Source of the DNA: Bryoerythrophyllum caledonicum
Taxonomy: Eukaryota > Streptophyta > Bryopsida > Pottiales > Pottiaceae
Assembly (NCBI GenBank): GCA_963971425.1
Contig: OZ020515.1
Coordinates: forward strand, 11,300,291-11,364,290
Reading direction: 5' to 3'
Length of the DNA: 64,000 bases
The position numbers and the translations under genes are program-made. Positions 1-10,284 of the stretch are shown piece after piece; the first letter of the stretch is position 1; every line of letters begins with the position of its first letter. The notes beneath the pieces were generated by a model, which saw only the letters and a program-made list of their open reading frames with translations, did no database searches and was not told the DNA's origin.

Positions 1-588
1 TCCCTAGTGTGGAATACCAGTGGGATTTGGTTGACGGATGAGTCTTCTATATTCAATTACACTAATCAATTGGGTCTTGATTTTCTGAGAAAGAAGCAGT
101 CTCCACCACTCTTGCAAAAACTAAGTGGCGCAATGGGTAGAAGTACACTAGGGTTACTTCCTTTTGAGCAAAACAAACATTATGCGGTGTATACCCGAGG
201 AGGGGTGGAAATCATATTTATTACATTTTAGGATTGCCCTCATTGCCCTCATTAAATATTGTAAAATTGTCCTTAGGGTTAAAAGAAAAGATAACACCAT
301 GTTGTGTTGTGATTTATCATGTCTATGTATCAAAGGTAAAACCTTCTTCTATACATGCTCAATTCTTTAAGGATGACGGTCGGCTATGGCCACCCCAAAA
401 AATGCCAGATTGGTACACGTCCACTATTCAACTCAGCTCGCAAAATCTAAATCACGGAAGACAAATGTGGACACTCAAGGATTGTGGGGTTAATTTGGAC
501 AACCCTACAGCAAAAAATTTACCTTCAATCTCCGAAAAAATCTATGACCGTCCAAAAATGGGCGCGTTGTTCTTAAAGGGTTAAATAA
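1..588. other. Intergenic, no gene supported
   Basis: Short open frames here have no recognisable protein signature. Bases 458-525 match, in inverted orientation and with moderate divergence, a segment at about 18062-18132 in SRP54 intron 1 (shared words include ggattgtggggtt and ggacaaccctaca). This stretch therefore contains a copy of a dispersed repeat. Confidence 0.5.
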
Positions 589-1335
589 GGGCCGCTTTAG
601 ACTACGGTGGAGAATTTCACGGGTCAAGAATTTTAGAGAAATGGAGCAATATGATTGAAGTAAAATATATTCTTCACCATATTGGATTAAGACTATGGCC
701 AAAACTTGTTGGATGGGAAACTTCAAGCATGGATGAAAAAAATGACATGGCCGTCTATGTGGCAGCAATTTTTTTACAAGAGTTCTTCTACAAAGGTTAA
801 GGGTAACTTTTGAAAGCTGCAACTTTGGCGTCGTGTATCTTGCTTAAGGAATGTCCATTTTTTGAGAGTTTTGTTGGATCAATTGCGCATTGTCTTCCAA
901 TTTTTGTGCTTTTGATTTGAAACCATTTCAAAAAGCTTTTAGTGATTTATCAACAATTTAGTACAAAGAAGTTCAACCTTAGATAGATTTCTTGCAACTT
1001 TTCTTGCCATTGAGGATAGAATTCTACTTCATTTTTTCTCGTCTCCATCCTTGACTATGTTTTCCATACAAGAACTAGAATTAAACCCCATGTACTAAAA
1101 CGAGTCCCAAAATTAGAGTGTATATTAAACTGATCTAAAATTTTACCATACAAAGTAGGCAAGTAAATGTATTTTTTCCAACAAGTTCTACTAGATTTGG
1201 TACTAAATGCAAATGATTCATTTTATTGGCTTTTCATCTTATCCAACACCCCACTAGTTGCCTCAAACCCCCTATGTCTTGGCCCAAATTCCTTGACAGA
1301 CCGGTGCACTTCTCCACCGTAGTCTAAAGCTGCCC
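589..1335. mobile_element. Harbinger-like MITE, TAA target duplication
   Basis: Terminal inverted repeats of about 30 bp begin gggccgctttagactac on the left and, read from the right end, gggcagctttagactac. Both flanks carry TAA (586-588 and 1336-1338). A GGG terminus with a 3-bp TAA/TTA duplication is the PIF/Harbinger pattern. The interior has no convincing transposase, so this is a non-autonomous element. The first 200 bp resemble, inverted, the right part of the element at 23549-23942, so the two belong to one family. Confidence 0.8.
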
Positions 1336-1919
1336 TAAGATGCCATCAATGGAGATAAATTTGAAAATCTTGTATAAAAAAGAACAAAATTCTAAATTGC
1401 ATATATGTCAGGGAATCTTCTAAATATGGTTTCCACTTTGTCATTGTGCTTTAGATTTTAGACATACTATAGATCGAATTTTCACACTTCGAGTACGAAG
1501 TAAAGGAGACGGAATATGGTTTGAAAACACTCAAACAAATGCATGAGTTGACACCCAGATCGGACCCAATTGACTCACTCGATCATTGGAAACAAACACA
1601 ACCGATGTCTTCCGGCCATCAACTAATCATCTCATCACCCAACTTGTACCTTGCATTGACATGATTGTGTACAACAAACTTAGAGTCTATCAAAAACTAC
1701 ATTCATGCAACTTAGCAAAGAGTCAGACACTCTCCACTACAATGTATATGTTCCAACCCCCACATACTATCCAATGCGCTTGTTTCGAGACAACAAAGCT
1801 GCCCAACTGCTTCTTTGTTTTTTCCCTTCTAACCTATCGCCTCTAGAGCCTTCCACACAAGATAAAGGGCCACATCTGCAAATGTGTGCCAAACAAGACG
1901 CCGGCGGTGGAACTCTTAT
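1336..1919. other. Intergenic, no gene supported
   Basis: Two overlapping small frames occur at 1586-1938. One contains LFRDNKAAQ, faintly reminiscent of Copia RNase H, but the context is too weak to call a gene. Confidence 0.4.
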
Positions 1920-2061
1920 TGTTGACAGATCTTGTTGACCTTACAAAACTACAGTATTAGGTTTAGTGTTAGGCTTAGCAATCAGTATAAATTCGTTGCA
2001 CTGCAACCGTTGTATATCTCTCAATTCATAAGTCAAACCACTTTGTTGATTACTTTGAACA
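1920..2061 (+). repeat. Candidate Copia 5' LTR (or its 3' part)
   Basis: The segment starts TGTTGACAG, ends in CA immediately before a perfect tRNA-iMet primer-binding site, and contains a TATA-like tataaat at about 1986. A 142-bp LTR would be short, and no second LTR copy was found in the window. The 5' boundary is therefore inferred from the TG...CA rule only. Confidence 0.4.
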
Positions 2062-2073
2062 TGGTATCAGAGC
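2062..2073 (+). other. Retrotransposon primer-binding site (tRNA-iMet)
   Basis: The sequence tggtatcagagc is the classic plant Copia primer-binding site, complementary to the 3' end of initiator methionine tRNA. It lies 74 bp upstream of the gag start codon, as expected for a Ty1/Copia element. Confidence 0.85.
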
Positions 2074-2135
2074 ATGGTTTGATCTTTGGCCGTTTCTCTT
2101 TGTCAATCTAGCTTCGTGTAGATCTCAATTTGATA

Positions 2136-3174
2136 ATGGAGTCTCTACTCATTGGAAGAGAGGTCCCTGAGAGCTCCAAGCTCCTGGGAGTCTCAAACTA
2201 TACTTTGTGGGCTTTCAAGATCACTAACAACTTGCACAGTGAGAAACTTTGGAAGTTGGTAGGTCCCACCTTAGCTCCATCTCGTGCTGCAAGTGCATCT
2301 GACATAGGTGATTTGTCTGAGATCGCTACACCAGTAGTGTCAGTTGTAGCTGCAAGAGGCAAGGCGATTCAAGTTGAAGTAGATTTGGAAGAACGCGATG
2401 ATCAACGTCATAGGGCCATCTGCATCATTACATTGTTTGTTAAGGACTCCCTCCATCCTCATATCATGCATCTCTATGATCCTAGGGAGATGTGGGTTAA
2501 AGTGCAAAATCTTTTTGAGTCTCAAACCACAAATAGGAGACTCACTTTCAAAAACCAGATCTAGAGTTCGAAGATGACAAAATAACAAATTATGGAGGAA
2601 CACCTTAGAAGCGTCAATTCTATTGTGAATCAACTTGCCAACATTGGTGTGCTCTTGCCTGATGATGATTTGGTAGATAGGGTTCTAATGAGTCTCCCTA
2701 GCAGTTGGACATTCATGCGACAGCTTGTCAACGCTAGGAAAAACCCAAATTATCACATATTACTCAGGTTTTGAGGTCCTATTGCTGCAAGAGGATGCCA
2801 TGAAGACTAGAATCAAGGCGCAGGAGAAAATTGAAGAGGCAATGGCACTCTCTCAAGAATTCCGAGGCAGACGTGCTAGAGGAAGAGGACGTGCATGCGG
2901 ACGTAGAGCACAAGGGACTCTCCCGACGTCCAGTCACTCCAATTTGAGTCCGGTGTCGGTCGGCGGCAGACGTTGGGCTTCTTCAATTGCGGCAGCAACT
3001 CAGAGGTAAATCAAACCTCAGCTCGGATTCCTACTCTTGCAGCGGAGTATGCCATGAATGCGGCTCATCTGGTCAATGGGCGGACAAGTGCGAGATCCGA
3101 CGTTTGAAGAACAAGATCTGTGATCTGGAACTCAATGAAGGTTTACAGGTTTCAACTTGGACCAGAGGTGGATA
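2136..3174 (+). pseudogene. Ty1/Copia gag remnant
   Basis: The reading starts at ATG 2136 (MESLLIGREVPESSKLLG...) with the UBN2-type gag pattern of plant Copia elements: a YTLWAFK motif near the N-terminus, then DLVDRVLMSLPSSW. The frame is broken by stops at 2562-2564 and about 2580. It continues in the same frame from 2592 to 2774, then shifts frame for an Arg/Gly-rich stretch (FRGRRARGRGRACGRR). It shifts again to the zinc knuckle CHECGSSGQWADKC at about 3050. A canonical CCHC knuckle has His where this has Gln (CX2CX4HX4C), so even the knuckle is damaged. No protease, integrase or RT follows; the element is truncated after gag. Call is by family pattern; the breaks are seen directly. Confidence 0.8.
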
Positions 3175-3205
3175 AGCTCATGTTGCAAAAACCCAAGACA
3201 CCTCA

Positions 3206-3312
3206 GAAGTGTACTCACACATAACAATTTGTTTCTAAATCTAAATTATAGAAGTGTACTCACACTTATAGAAGTGTACTCACACATAACACTTTGTTTC
3301 TAAATCTAAATT
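3206..3312. repeat. Short direct repeat, about 42-bp unit
   Basis: gaagtgtactcacac occurs at 3206, 3251 and 3271. The longer unit running on through acaatttgtttctaaatc is present at 3206-3247 and 3271-3312 with about one mismatch. It lies just outside the left end of the Tc1-like element. Confidence 0.75.
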
Positions 3313-3334
3313 CTCTTCAAACACATCCCATGTA

Positions 3335-3543
3335 CAATGTCTAGCAAAACTGAGTCAAGTTCTAGTAATTCGAAATTCAATTACCAATGTAGGAAAACTG
3401 GCAATAGATTTGCACAAACCATAAATTGTACAAGATAGCAATTTCAGTGGGCTACAAATTGATGCAAAAGAAAGTTCTTCTAACATTCATATGTACAAGA
3501 AAATCACATTCGAAGGAAACTGTGTCTCTTGACTCAGTTTTGC
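3335..3543. repeat. Left 209-bp TIR of the Tc1-like element
   Basis: The arm carries gcaaaactgagtcaag near its outer end (3344-3359) and the exact reverse complement cttgactcagttttgc at its inner end (3528-3543). Long TIRs with two transposase-binding motifs are known in IR/DR-type Tc1 elements, but there the two sites are direct repeats. Here they face each other. Confidence 0.9.
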
Positions 3544-3563
3544 ATCATCAACCAAAAAACAAC

Positions 3564-4532
3564 TTAATATTTTGTCCACTTGCCTTTGGCAGCTAAAACA
3601 GCTTGGATTCGTCGTGGCATGCTTTTGTACAACCTCCTACACTCCTCTGTTTTTATAGAAGCCCAATACTCCTCATTACCTTCTGACAACTCTAAAATTC
3701 CTTTTGGAGCACTTTCATTCTGGTTAAGACGACGTTTCAGCCTTACCCAAAGATGTTCAATTGGATTTAGGTCAGGAGATTGCGCAGGCCACTTAAGAAC
3801 ATCAAAGTTTTGTGATTTTAGCCATTGGCAAACACTTTTTGCTGTATGTTTGGGATCATTGTCATGCTGAAATATCAAATTCGAAGGATCAAGATCATAT
3901 GCCATCACCGTGTACATTAAATCTCTTTGCAAAATTTCTTTGTACTGATGCTGATCCATTCTTCCTTCAATTCTACAAAATATGCCTGAGCCTTGAAATG
4001 TCATACAACCCCACAACATGACAAAACCACCACCAAACTTTACAGTTTGTTTCACTTCTTTTGAATCAGAAGACCGTTCATTGCGAATCCAACACCAACT
4101 GCGACCATCGGAGCAAAATCAATTTACCTTTGTCTCATCAGAGAAGATGATGTGCTCCCAATCATGAATGGTCCAATGTTCATGGCGCCTAGCAAATTCA
4201 AGTCAATCCTTGATGTGTCTCTGGTTCACTTTTGATCTCACTCCTCCTACACGTAAGACCCTTCTCACCATATCAACACTTTCAGTAACTTGGCATTCTT
4301 CACGTACATGCTGGGTAGCTTATGTTGCAGTTTCAAATCCTCCTGATGTGACAGCTCTAATGCCTATACTCTTTTGAGCATCTGATAATACTTGTGGTCT
4401 ACCACCACTACTAGTAGGAATATCAGACAATCTCTTCCTTCTAAGTCTTGCAACATGACTTTGAGACACCTGCAACTCACTTGCTACATCCCTTGTCGAT
4501 CTACCAGCTTGCAACCAAAATAGAGTTATCAA
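3564..4532 (-). pseudogene. Tc1-family transposase, three in-frame stops
   Basis: The minus-strand frame is about 323 codons, close to the usual Tc1 length of about 340, and stays in one frame throughout. The N-terminal part is a helix-turn-helix domain (RSTRDVASELQVSQSHVARL). The first catalytic Asp lies in the FSDET motif at about 4140, the second in QHDNDPKHTAK, and the Glu in SPDLNPIEHLW. There are 34 residues between the second Asp and the Glu, giving DD34E. Three nonsense codons interrupt it: TAA at 4320-4322, TGA at 4203-4205 and TGA at 4119-4121. All catalytic residues remain visible, so the loss is recent compared with the other transposons in the window. The copy cannot encode a full transposase. 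Confidence 0.95.
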
Positions 4533-4721
4533 GGTCTGTACGAGCGCTTGCAGAAAGCTCCTTCAAATACACCATGTTGAGTAATAAAAGTATACTAACA
4601 ATGAGCATGGAGTATTGCAACATCGTAGTTTAACGTGCCCAAGCCAATTTGAGCTCATACATCCTCCATGCATTTGTGGCATGCAAAACACATGTCTTGG
4701 CCCGTGAGTCCTCAATGGCAT

Positions 4722-4930
4722 GCAAAACTGAGTCAAGAGATAAAGTTTCCTTCGAATGTGATTTTCTTGTACACATGAATGTAAGAAGAACTTTCTTTTG
4801 CATCAAATTGTAGCCCACCAAAATTGCTATCTTGTAAAATTTATGATTTGTACAAATCTATTGCCAGTTTTCCTACATTGATAATTGAATTTCGAATTAC
4901 CAAAACTTGACTCAGTTTTGCAAGACACTG
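4722..4930. repeat. Right 209-bp TIR of the Tc1-like element
   Basis: Reverse complement of 3335-3543 with scattered substitutions. The inner motif gcaaaactgagtcaag is at 4722-4737 and the outer motif cttgactcagttttgc at 4906-4921. The element ends at 4930, followed by TA. Confidence 0.9.
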
Positions 4931-4932
4931 TA

Positions 4933-5937
4933 TGTATTTTGATGATGAAGCATTTTGATGATGCCGAGTCTTTCATATTTTGTTGTGGGAGTCTCATGCG
5001 CATAATTATTTTCGGCTGTGGCTCGAGGCAGCTTAAATTTACTGTGCTTTCTTCTGATATCTCTATTGGTGGTAATGAACTGAATTCTAGGCTGGGAACC
5101 CTCCTTTAGTGATGGTAATGCTGCATAGTTTTTGAAGGTTGTCTATGATCAGACATGCAGAATCTGAGGGCTACTCAAGTTCATTACCATTGTTGCAATG
5201 AGATGTGGAAATTTAGGGTTTCGGGAGTCTGGATGGTAGTAAATCATGGTACTGAGAAGTGACTGACTTCGAGAGCGGGTTATACATTTGGGAAAGGTAA
5301 GCACTACATTTCCTCTTGATCAATTGTACCCGTGACCTAGGTTTTGTGAAATTCTTGCAACTTATTCATGTGATTAGGGTTTGGCGAGGTCAGTGCAGTG
5401 TTACTTGATAAAATTCAAGTGCATGATCATGTAAATGCTGCGATATGTGTTGTTTCATTGCAGAAATACCTATTAGCGGACCTGTTTGGAGGAGATTTAG
5501 GAATTAGGGTTTAGGGATTAAGGGTTGGTGCCCTTGAAACCCAGATTTAGAGGACGCGGTATACTGATGTTTCTGTTTGTGCAATGCTTAAGACTTCTCC
5601 ACGTCTGCATAAGAATCATCCAAGTTCTGCCTCAACATAGCGGCTGCAAATTTGATTGCCATGTGAAATGGTATGCAAGCAAATGGGTTCCTTCAGCATC
5701 CAGGCCACATGTGGAAGAGTTCTCTTTTCACGACCTATAGATACTCGCGTGCATTTAGTTTGGACATCATTGAAACACTTGAACGAAGCCACGCACAGAA
5801 GATTTGAACATACTTTTGAATTCATGTAAATTGCATGCAATGATTCAAAGACTTGCAGTCTAACGCTGATTCAAGCTGCAGGGATTGTTGTACAAATTCT
5901 AGCTGCAGTGTATCACAGCAAGATCGAAGAACCAATC
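4933..5937. other. Intergenic, downstream of subtilase
   Basis: No supported gene. It holds the 3' flank of the minus-strand subtilase. Small plus-strand frames (for example 4885-5109 and 5525-5740) have no recognisable features. Confidence 0.5.
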
Positions 5938-5939
5938 GC

Positions 5940-8225
5940 TCAGGACGATGAAACGCTGGCGACCACAATTGGACTCTGCACAGTGTGTTTCCCGTCCGAC
6001 CATGTTAACGTAGTACTGCCGAATATATCCGGCAACAAGAAATCCTTGAAAGATACGGTCAGAACAAAGCTTTGCTTCTCGTTCAAGTCGGTGAAGGACA
6101 GGATGGGCGGGTGCACTGCTATGGTGATGTTTTCAACTGGGGTCACACTTGCGACATAGGTTGCAGGAGCTGACCCGACGTTGGTGAGGGTTCTGGTGCA
6201 GTTCGAGGGAGTCAAGCTGCCAACCTCCCCTGTGACTATGAAGGAAGGGTAGTTGAAGTCCTGTACGCGAGGAGGCGTAGCAGGGCAAGCAGGGGCGTCC
6301 TCCTCAAATGCGCGGATGATCTGTTCCGGGTACCCCAATGAGCACAGATAGCTGAAGTAGTCGCCGGGACTGAGGTCGTACACCAAGCCGGGATCTGTGG
6401 CCCGCTCGGGTTGCACGAACCCCGAGCCGAAGTCGAAGGGGGTGCCGCTCTCGCCACTCTCCAAGACTGTGATGGTGTCATTGCTGCTGTCTTTGGTGGT
6501 GGCCGTGGTCATCAACGCGGAGCGGATGGCAGCGGGGCTCCACGACGAATGCTCAGCCTTGAGCAGCGCAGCGAGGCCACTCACATGCGGACATGCCATG
6601 CTAGTGCCACTCATCATGGCGAACTGCTTCTCCCTTATACCTGCTGCAAGGATATCCACACCAGGCGCAATCATATCCGGCTTGATCACATTCAGGGGGT
6701 ATCTGATACCGGGTCCTCGCGACGAGAACGATGTAACAGCGGGAGCAGGCTTTCGGGTGAACTGCGTCTTGCCTGGAAGCCGAAGCTGAGCTTGGGGAGC
6801 AGTTGTGGAGTTGATGTACTGTCTGAGGATGATTCCAGCTGCGCCTCCCACTCTAACCGTTGGCAACACATGATCGACTTGCACTAAATTCTCTTCTCCT
6901 CTGGAAGGGTACGTGACCAGGATGACTCCAACACCTCCTGCCTCCAGAACCCCTTCGCCGGTGTTGTCTGCACCAGTGTAACACATGACGATCTTCCCCT
7001 TCACAAGAGCTGGGTCCAGAGAGCTAGGTGCGCAGGCGCTAGCTAAGTCGATCTCTGAGGCATTCAAGGCGGCATCACCTCCAAATACGAGTGGTGTGGT
7101 GCGCGGTAGAGTTTTGGTGTTCAAGCCGGACTGGCCGTGGAGCACGGTCCCATCGCCTAGGACGACGTCAGCTGCGAAGATTCTGTCGGTGGTGGACGCG
7201 CCCACTGTGGTCATCCAGGGCGCCACATTCCCAACTGAGTTCGGTTCAGGACCTTCATTCCCCGCCGAGAACGAAAGGAAGACGCCCTTCTTCATGGCGC
7301 CGTACGTAGCAATGGCCGTCATGTCTGTCCAAAGCTCAGGCCTTGTAAGCTGCGGCGACAGGGGGTCGAAAGTAATACCGAGCGACAAGGAGAGCACATC
7401 TACGCCATCAGCCACTGCTTGATCGATAGCTGCGAGGGTGTCCGAGTCTGCGATGCGTTCTTCCCAAACCACTTTGTAAACTGCAAGGCGGGCCTTTGGC
7501 GCCATGCCGCGCGCAGTGCCGCGTCCCAAGCGAGCGACGCTCGCCCTGTATGACCATCTGCCAGCGGCTGTGGATGCGGTGTGGGTACCATGACCACCTG
7601 AGTCTCTCGGCGAGTTGTACTCTCCCAAATCTTCGCGAATTACTCCACCTTGAGCTATATAGCCTTTGGAGAACGATCGGGCGCCGATGAGCTTCCGGTT
7701 GCAATCTTCTGCGCTGAAGTTAGTACCCGGCTCACACGCCCCTTTCCAGCGTGCTGGGGTGGGCCCGAGGCGCTGGTCTCCGAAACTGAGCCGCTCAGGC
7801 CACACGCCAGAGTCCACCACGCCAATGATGACGTCGTCGCCGTAGTCGCTCTCTGGCCACAAGCGTCCATTGGCCAGCCCCAGAAACTCGGGAGTGTACG
7901 TCGTGTGGGGGACGTGCCGGAGTGTGTCGCTTTGCAGCTGGATCACGTGGGGCGACGACTGCAAGTAAGCCACCTGCTGAGGAGTGAGCAGAGCAGAGAA
8001 TCCGTGGAAGGTGTGGTGGTACACATGGTGAAGGTCAGCCTCCTCGACTTCTCTTTCCAGATTGGCGATGTGGAGCAGTTCCTTGTACCAATCTGCTTTG
8101 ATGGAGATGTCAGTGTGAGACGCGTTCCGCTCCATATGCACGATGTACGCGGACTTGGTTGCAGATCCCAGAATCATCTCCATGCAGAGAACGAGACATA
8201 GTGCAAGTAAAGTGAACTGTGCCAT
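5940..8225 (-). CDS. Plant subtilisin-like serine protease (S8)
   Basis: A secreted subtilase of 761 residues in one uninterrupted exon. The ATG is at 8225-8223 (MAQFTLLALC...); the open frame extends four codons upstream to a TTG that I did not use. Residues 1-21 are a hydrophobic signal peptide. An I9 propeptide inhibitor domain (YIVHME...FHGFSALLT) spans about 26-100. The catalytic domain shows Asp138 (VVDSGVWPE), His212 (GGHGTHTAS), the oxyanion Asn323 (SAGNEGP) and Ser542 (SGTSMACPH). A PA insertion (about 380-475) lies between Asn and Ser, and a C-terminal Fn3-like domain (about 650-755) follows. Length and domain order match plant SBTs, which act in the cell wall or apoplast. Intronless structure is common in this family. 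All catalytic residues are present, so it is probably functional; the substrate cannot be told. Confidence 0.95.
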   Translation of the reverse strand: MAQFTLLALCLVLCMEMILGSATKSAYIVHMERNASHTDISIKADWYKELLHIANLEREVEEADLHHVYHHTFHGFSALLTPQQVAYLQSSPHVIQLQSDTLRHVPHTTYTPEFLGLANGRLWPESDYGDDVIIGVVDSGVWPERLSFGDQRLGPTPARWKGACEPGTNFSAEDCNRKLIGARSFSKGYIAQGGVIREDLGEYNSPRDSGGHGTHTASTAAGRWSYRASVARLGRGTARGMAPKARLAVYKVVWEERIADSDTLAAIDQAVADGVDVLSLSLGITFDPLSPQLTRPELWTDMTAIATYGAMKKGVFLSFSAGNEGPEPNSVGNVAPWMTTVGASTTDRIFAADVVLGDGTVLHGQSGLNTKTLPRTTPLVFGGDAALNASEIDLASACAPSSLDPALVKGKIVMCYTGADNTGEGVLEAGGVGVILVTYPSRGEENLVQVDHVLPTVRVGGAAGIILRQYINSTTAPQAQLRLPGKTQFTRKPAPAVTSFSSRGPGIRYPLNVIKPDMIAPGVDILAAGIREKQFAMMSGTSMACPHVSGLAALLKAEHSSWSPAAIRSALMTTATTKDSSNDTITVLESGESGTPFDFGSGFVQPERATDPGLVYDLSPGDYFSYLCSLGYPEQIIRAFEEDAPACPATPPRVQDFNYPSFIVTGEVGSLTPSNCTRTLTNVGSAPATYVASVTPVENITIAVHPPILSFTDLNEKQSFVLTVSFKDFLLPDIFGSTTLTWSDGKHTVQSPIVVASVSSS

Positions 8226-8970
8226 CGCTGCGATCAAATATCTAGCAAGGTACTGAGTGTTGGTTTTACCTTCTGCTACACCGAGTCTTCTAATACATCG
8301 CGGTTGTAATGCTTCCGTATGACTCTAAACATATATCTGAATGAAGTAGGGGGTGTGCCACTTGATAGCCTATTTTCGGCAGGCACGAGCTCACTGCAAC
8401 ATCCTCGGCCCCTTGCATGGTGTTTTTCAGCACGTTTTCTCTTGGGATCCGCGTTGTGTCGATGATCGGCGGTGTTGCCCTTTCGCACCAAGACTTAGTC
8501 TGCAAGCGCTACCAACGCGCTAACTACAGCAACATGTGCTGAAAGAATCCACTTGGAGGTCACACGGCCATGTTGTAATTAGAATATTTTAATGCCATGG
8601 GCATATCTACATGCCCATATCCACAATAACTTGCCCATATCCACTACTACATGCTTTTTTTACTATTCTTGGCATGCTACACAAATATGGAGTGTCTCCT
8701 TATCAAGACGCCACCTCTGCAGATAACTCACTTACCATGTCGGATGCCATGTCAAATTAGTAGTTACCACCTTTTTGTGGTGTGAATCATCATGCACAAG
8801 CCACTACTACCTTCACCACAACCTCTCCTGGTGGGAAGGGGTCTGAGTCAACTATGGGGAGCCCACAATACACATTATGTGGGTCTAATGAAAAGTCTAA
8901 GCCCTAGTGTCAATATTGTTTTATTTTGGCACATGAATTTCTGGGTCTAACAGTGTCCATAAAAAAAATT
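8226..8970. other. Subtilase upstream region
   Basis: No gene seen. About 8590-8650 has a local repeat of (g)cccatatc(c/t)ac. The probable promoter of the minus-strand subtilase lies here, but no clear TATA or element could be assigned. Confidence 0.4.
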
Positions 8971-9423
8971 CGTACACCAAGCCGGGGTCTGTGGCGCGCT
9001 CGGGTTGCACGAACCCAGACCCGAAGTCTAAAGGGGTGCCACTCGCGCCACTCTCCAAGACTGTGATGGTGTCATTGTTGCTGTCTTTGGTGGTGGCCGT
9101 GGTCATCAACGCGGAGCGGATGGCAGCGGGGCTCCACGACGGATGCGCAACCTTGAGCAGCGCAGCGAGGCCACTCACATGCGGACATGCCATGCTAGTG
9201 CCACTCATCGTGGCGAACTGCTTTTCCCTTATACCTGCTGCAAGGATATCCACACCAGGCGCAATCATATCCGGCTTGATCACATTCAGGGGGTATCTGA
9301 TACCGGGTCCTCGCGCCGAGAAGGATGTAACAGCGGGAGCAGGCTTTCGGGTGAACTGCGTCTTGCCTGGAAACCGAAGCTGAGCTTGGGGAGCAGTTGT
9401 GGAGTTAATGTACTGTCTGAGTA
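8971..9423 (-). pseudogene. Partial duplicate of the subtilase
   Basis: This segment is nearly identical to 6375-6830 of the neighbouring subtilase gene, in the same orientation. It covers roughly residues 468-618, including the catalytic Ser motif SGTSMACPHVSG. The match ends abruptly at both sides: at the 3' side the frame runs into EFFLWTLLDPEIHVPK, and upstream of 9423 it enters unrelated sequence. It lacks the signal peptide, propeptide and the Asp, His and Asn motifs. It cannot make a protease. The retained open frame suggests a recent local duplication or a fragment of a decayed tandem copy. Confidence 0.9.
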
Positions 9424-10084
9424 TTCAGATGAGGTTGCAACTTCAGATGTAGCAGGGATGGCAACAGATCCGATCGCCTTGGGGGAACTGGGTTCGATCA
9501 GGTGCCACAGTAGCTCGTCTTGTAGCGCCATCCCGATCTTGAGTGAGCACATTGCACGTTGCATAGTTTGAGGTCCCTTGAAGCTTCAATCCTTCTCGAG
9601 TATCTATTCCATGCAACGATTGATTCATTTCGAAAAAATGTGATATCAACAAGAAAAAAGCAATATAAAAAAAAACAACAAACGCTGTTGTAGGAACCGG
9701 CAGAATGCTCGACGACAGAGTTGCCGGTACTCCGCTTAGGCTGTTGCACCTGGTATGTAGAACACCTTTCTTGAATCGAACTAGGGTCAGTGGTCAACAC
9801 TGTATCAGTGAATGTACAGACTGGATGAAGGTATCGAATACTAACAGGAGGTTATATCTGTACTTGAATTTATCGTCAAGATCTCGTAATATGTCAAGAA
9901 AGAGATCCGTTCTCTTGCTGATATGTTACGTGATCTTTACGGGAAGATTAACTAGTGTTTATGGATTCCACATACCGCAAATTGGAGGCGCGTCCTGTGT
10001 ACGAGAAATCCTGGTCGAACTGGGGAATGTTTAGCTGCTGTTGAAATGGGTGGTATTTTCAACTAAAGCGTTTGATTGAAATAG
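9424..10084. other. Intergenic between subtilase copy and PPR remnant
   Basis: A plus-strand frame of 109 codons (9705-10034) has a hydrophobic stretch but no recognisable domain. It might hold upstream sequence of the PPR gene; I see no splice evidence firm enough to say so. Confidence 0.4.
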
Positions 10085-10284
10085 GATCACCGAATGCCGA
10101 TCAGGTATCACCAGGAGTATTTCACTCCTCATTCAGAAATGGAACCAGGCCTGGATCTATAGTACCGCCAAAGAACCTCCAATGGACGTGCTCCAATATC
10201 TTGATCAGAGAGGTGAGATAGACTCATATGACTGCGTGAAACTTCTCCAAACCTGTGTGAAGGCGAAGGACCTGGTACTGGGAC
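10085..10284 (+). pseudogene. PPR gene, 5' fragment before the hAT insertion
   Basis: The frame reads WNQAWIYSTAKEPPMDVLQ then CVKLLQTCVKAKDLVLG, the usual start of a plant PLS-type PPR array. An in-frame stop at 10077 and a possible acceptor AG at 10083-10084 lie upstream. The frame is cut at 10284, exactly where the insertion begins. Its continuation RQVHDHILHSGL resumes at 11340, so the two parts were one exon. Confidence 0.8.

Larger units (their letters stand above)
3335..4930 (-). mobile_element. Complete Tc1/mariner-like element, inactive
   Basis: The element is 1596 bp long, flanked on both sides by the TA dinucleotide (3333-3334, 4931-4932), as required for Tc1/mariner insertion. 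Both terminal inverted repeats are 209 bp (3335-3543 and 4722-4930) and very similar. The outer ends read CAATGTCTAGC and, from the right, CAGTGTCTTGC. A transposase remnant lies on the minus strand between them. Size, TSD, terminal CA(G/A)T(G) and the DD34E transposase all agree. Confidence 0.95.

Noticed and set aside
1586-1938. Possible Copia RNase H fragment (LFRDNKAAQ)
   Set aside because: One short resemblance, no following family motif and no frame continuity; too weak to call.
5500-5530. tttaggg-like words as interstitial telomere
   Set aside because: Only isolated ttaggg/tttaggg words, no tandem array.
6397-7422. Long plus-strand frames opposite the subtilase
   Set aside because: Antisense shadows of a GC-rich coding region; the minus strand carries the complete protease.
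9705-10034. 109-codon plus frame as PPR N-terminus
   Set aside because: No PPR-like or transit-peptide pattern and no certain splice to 10085.
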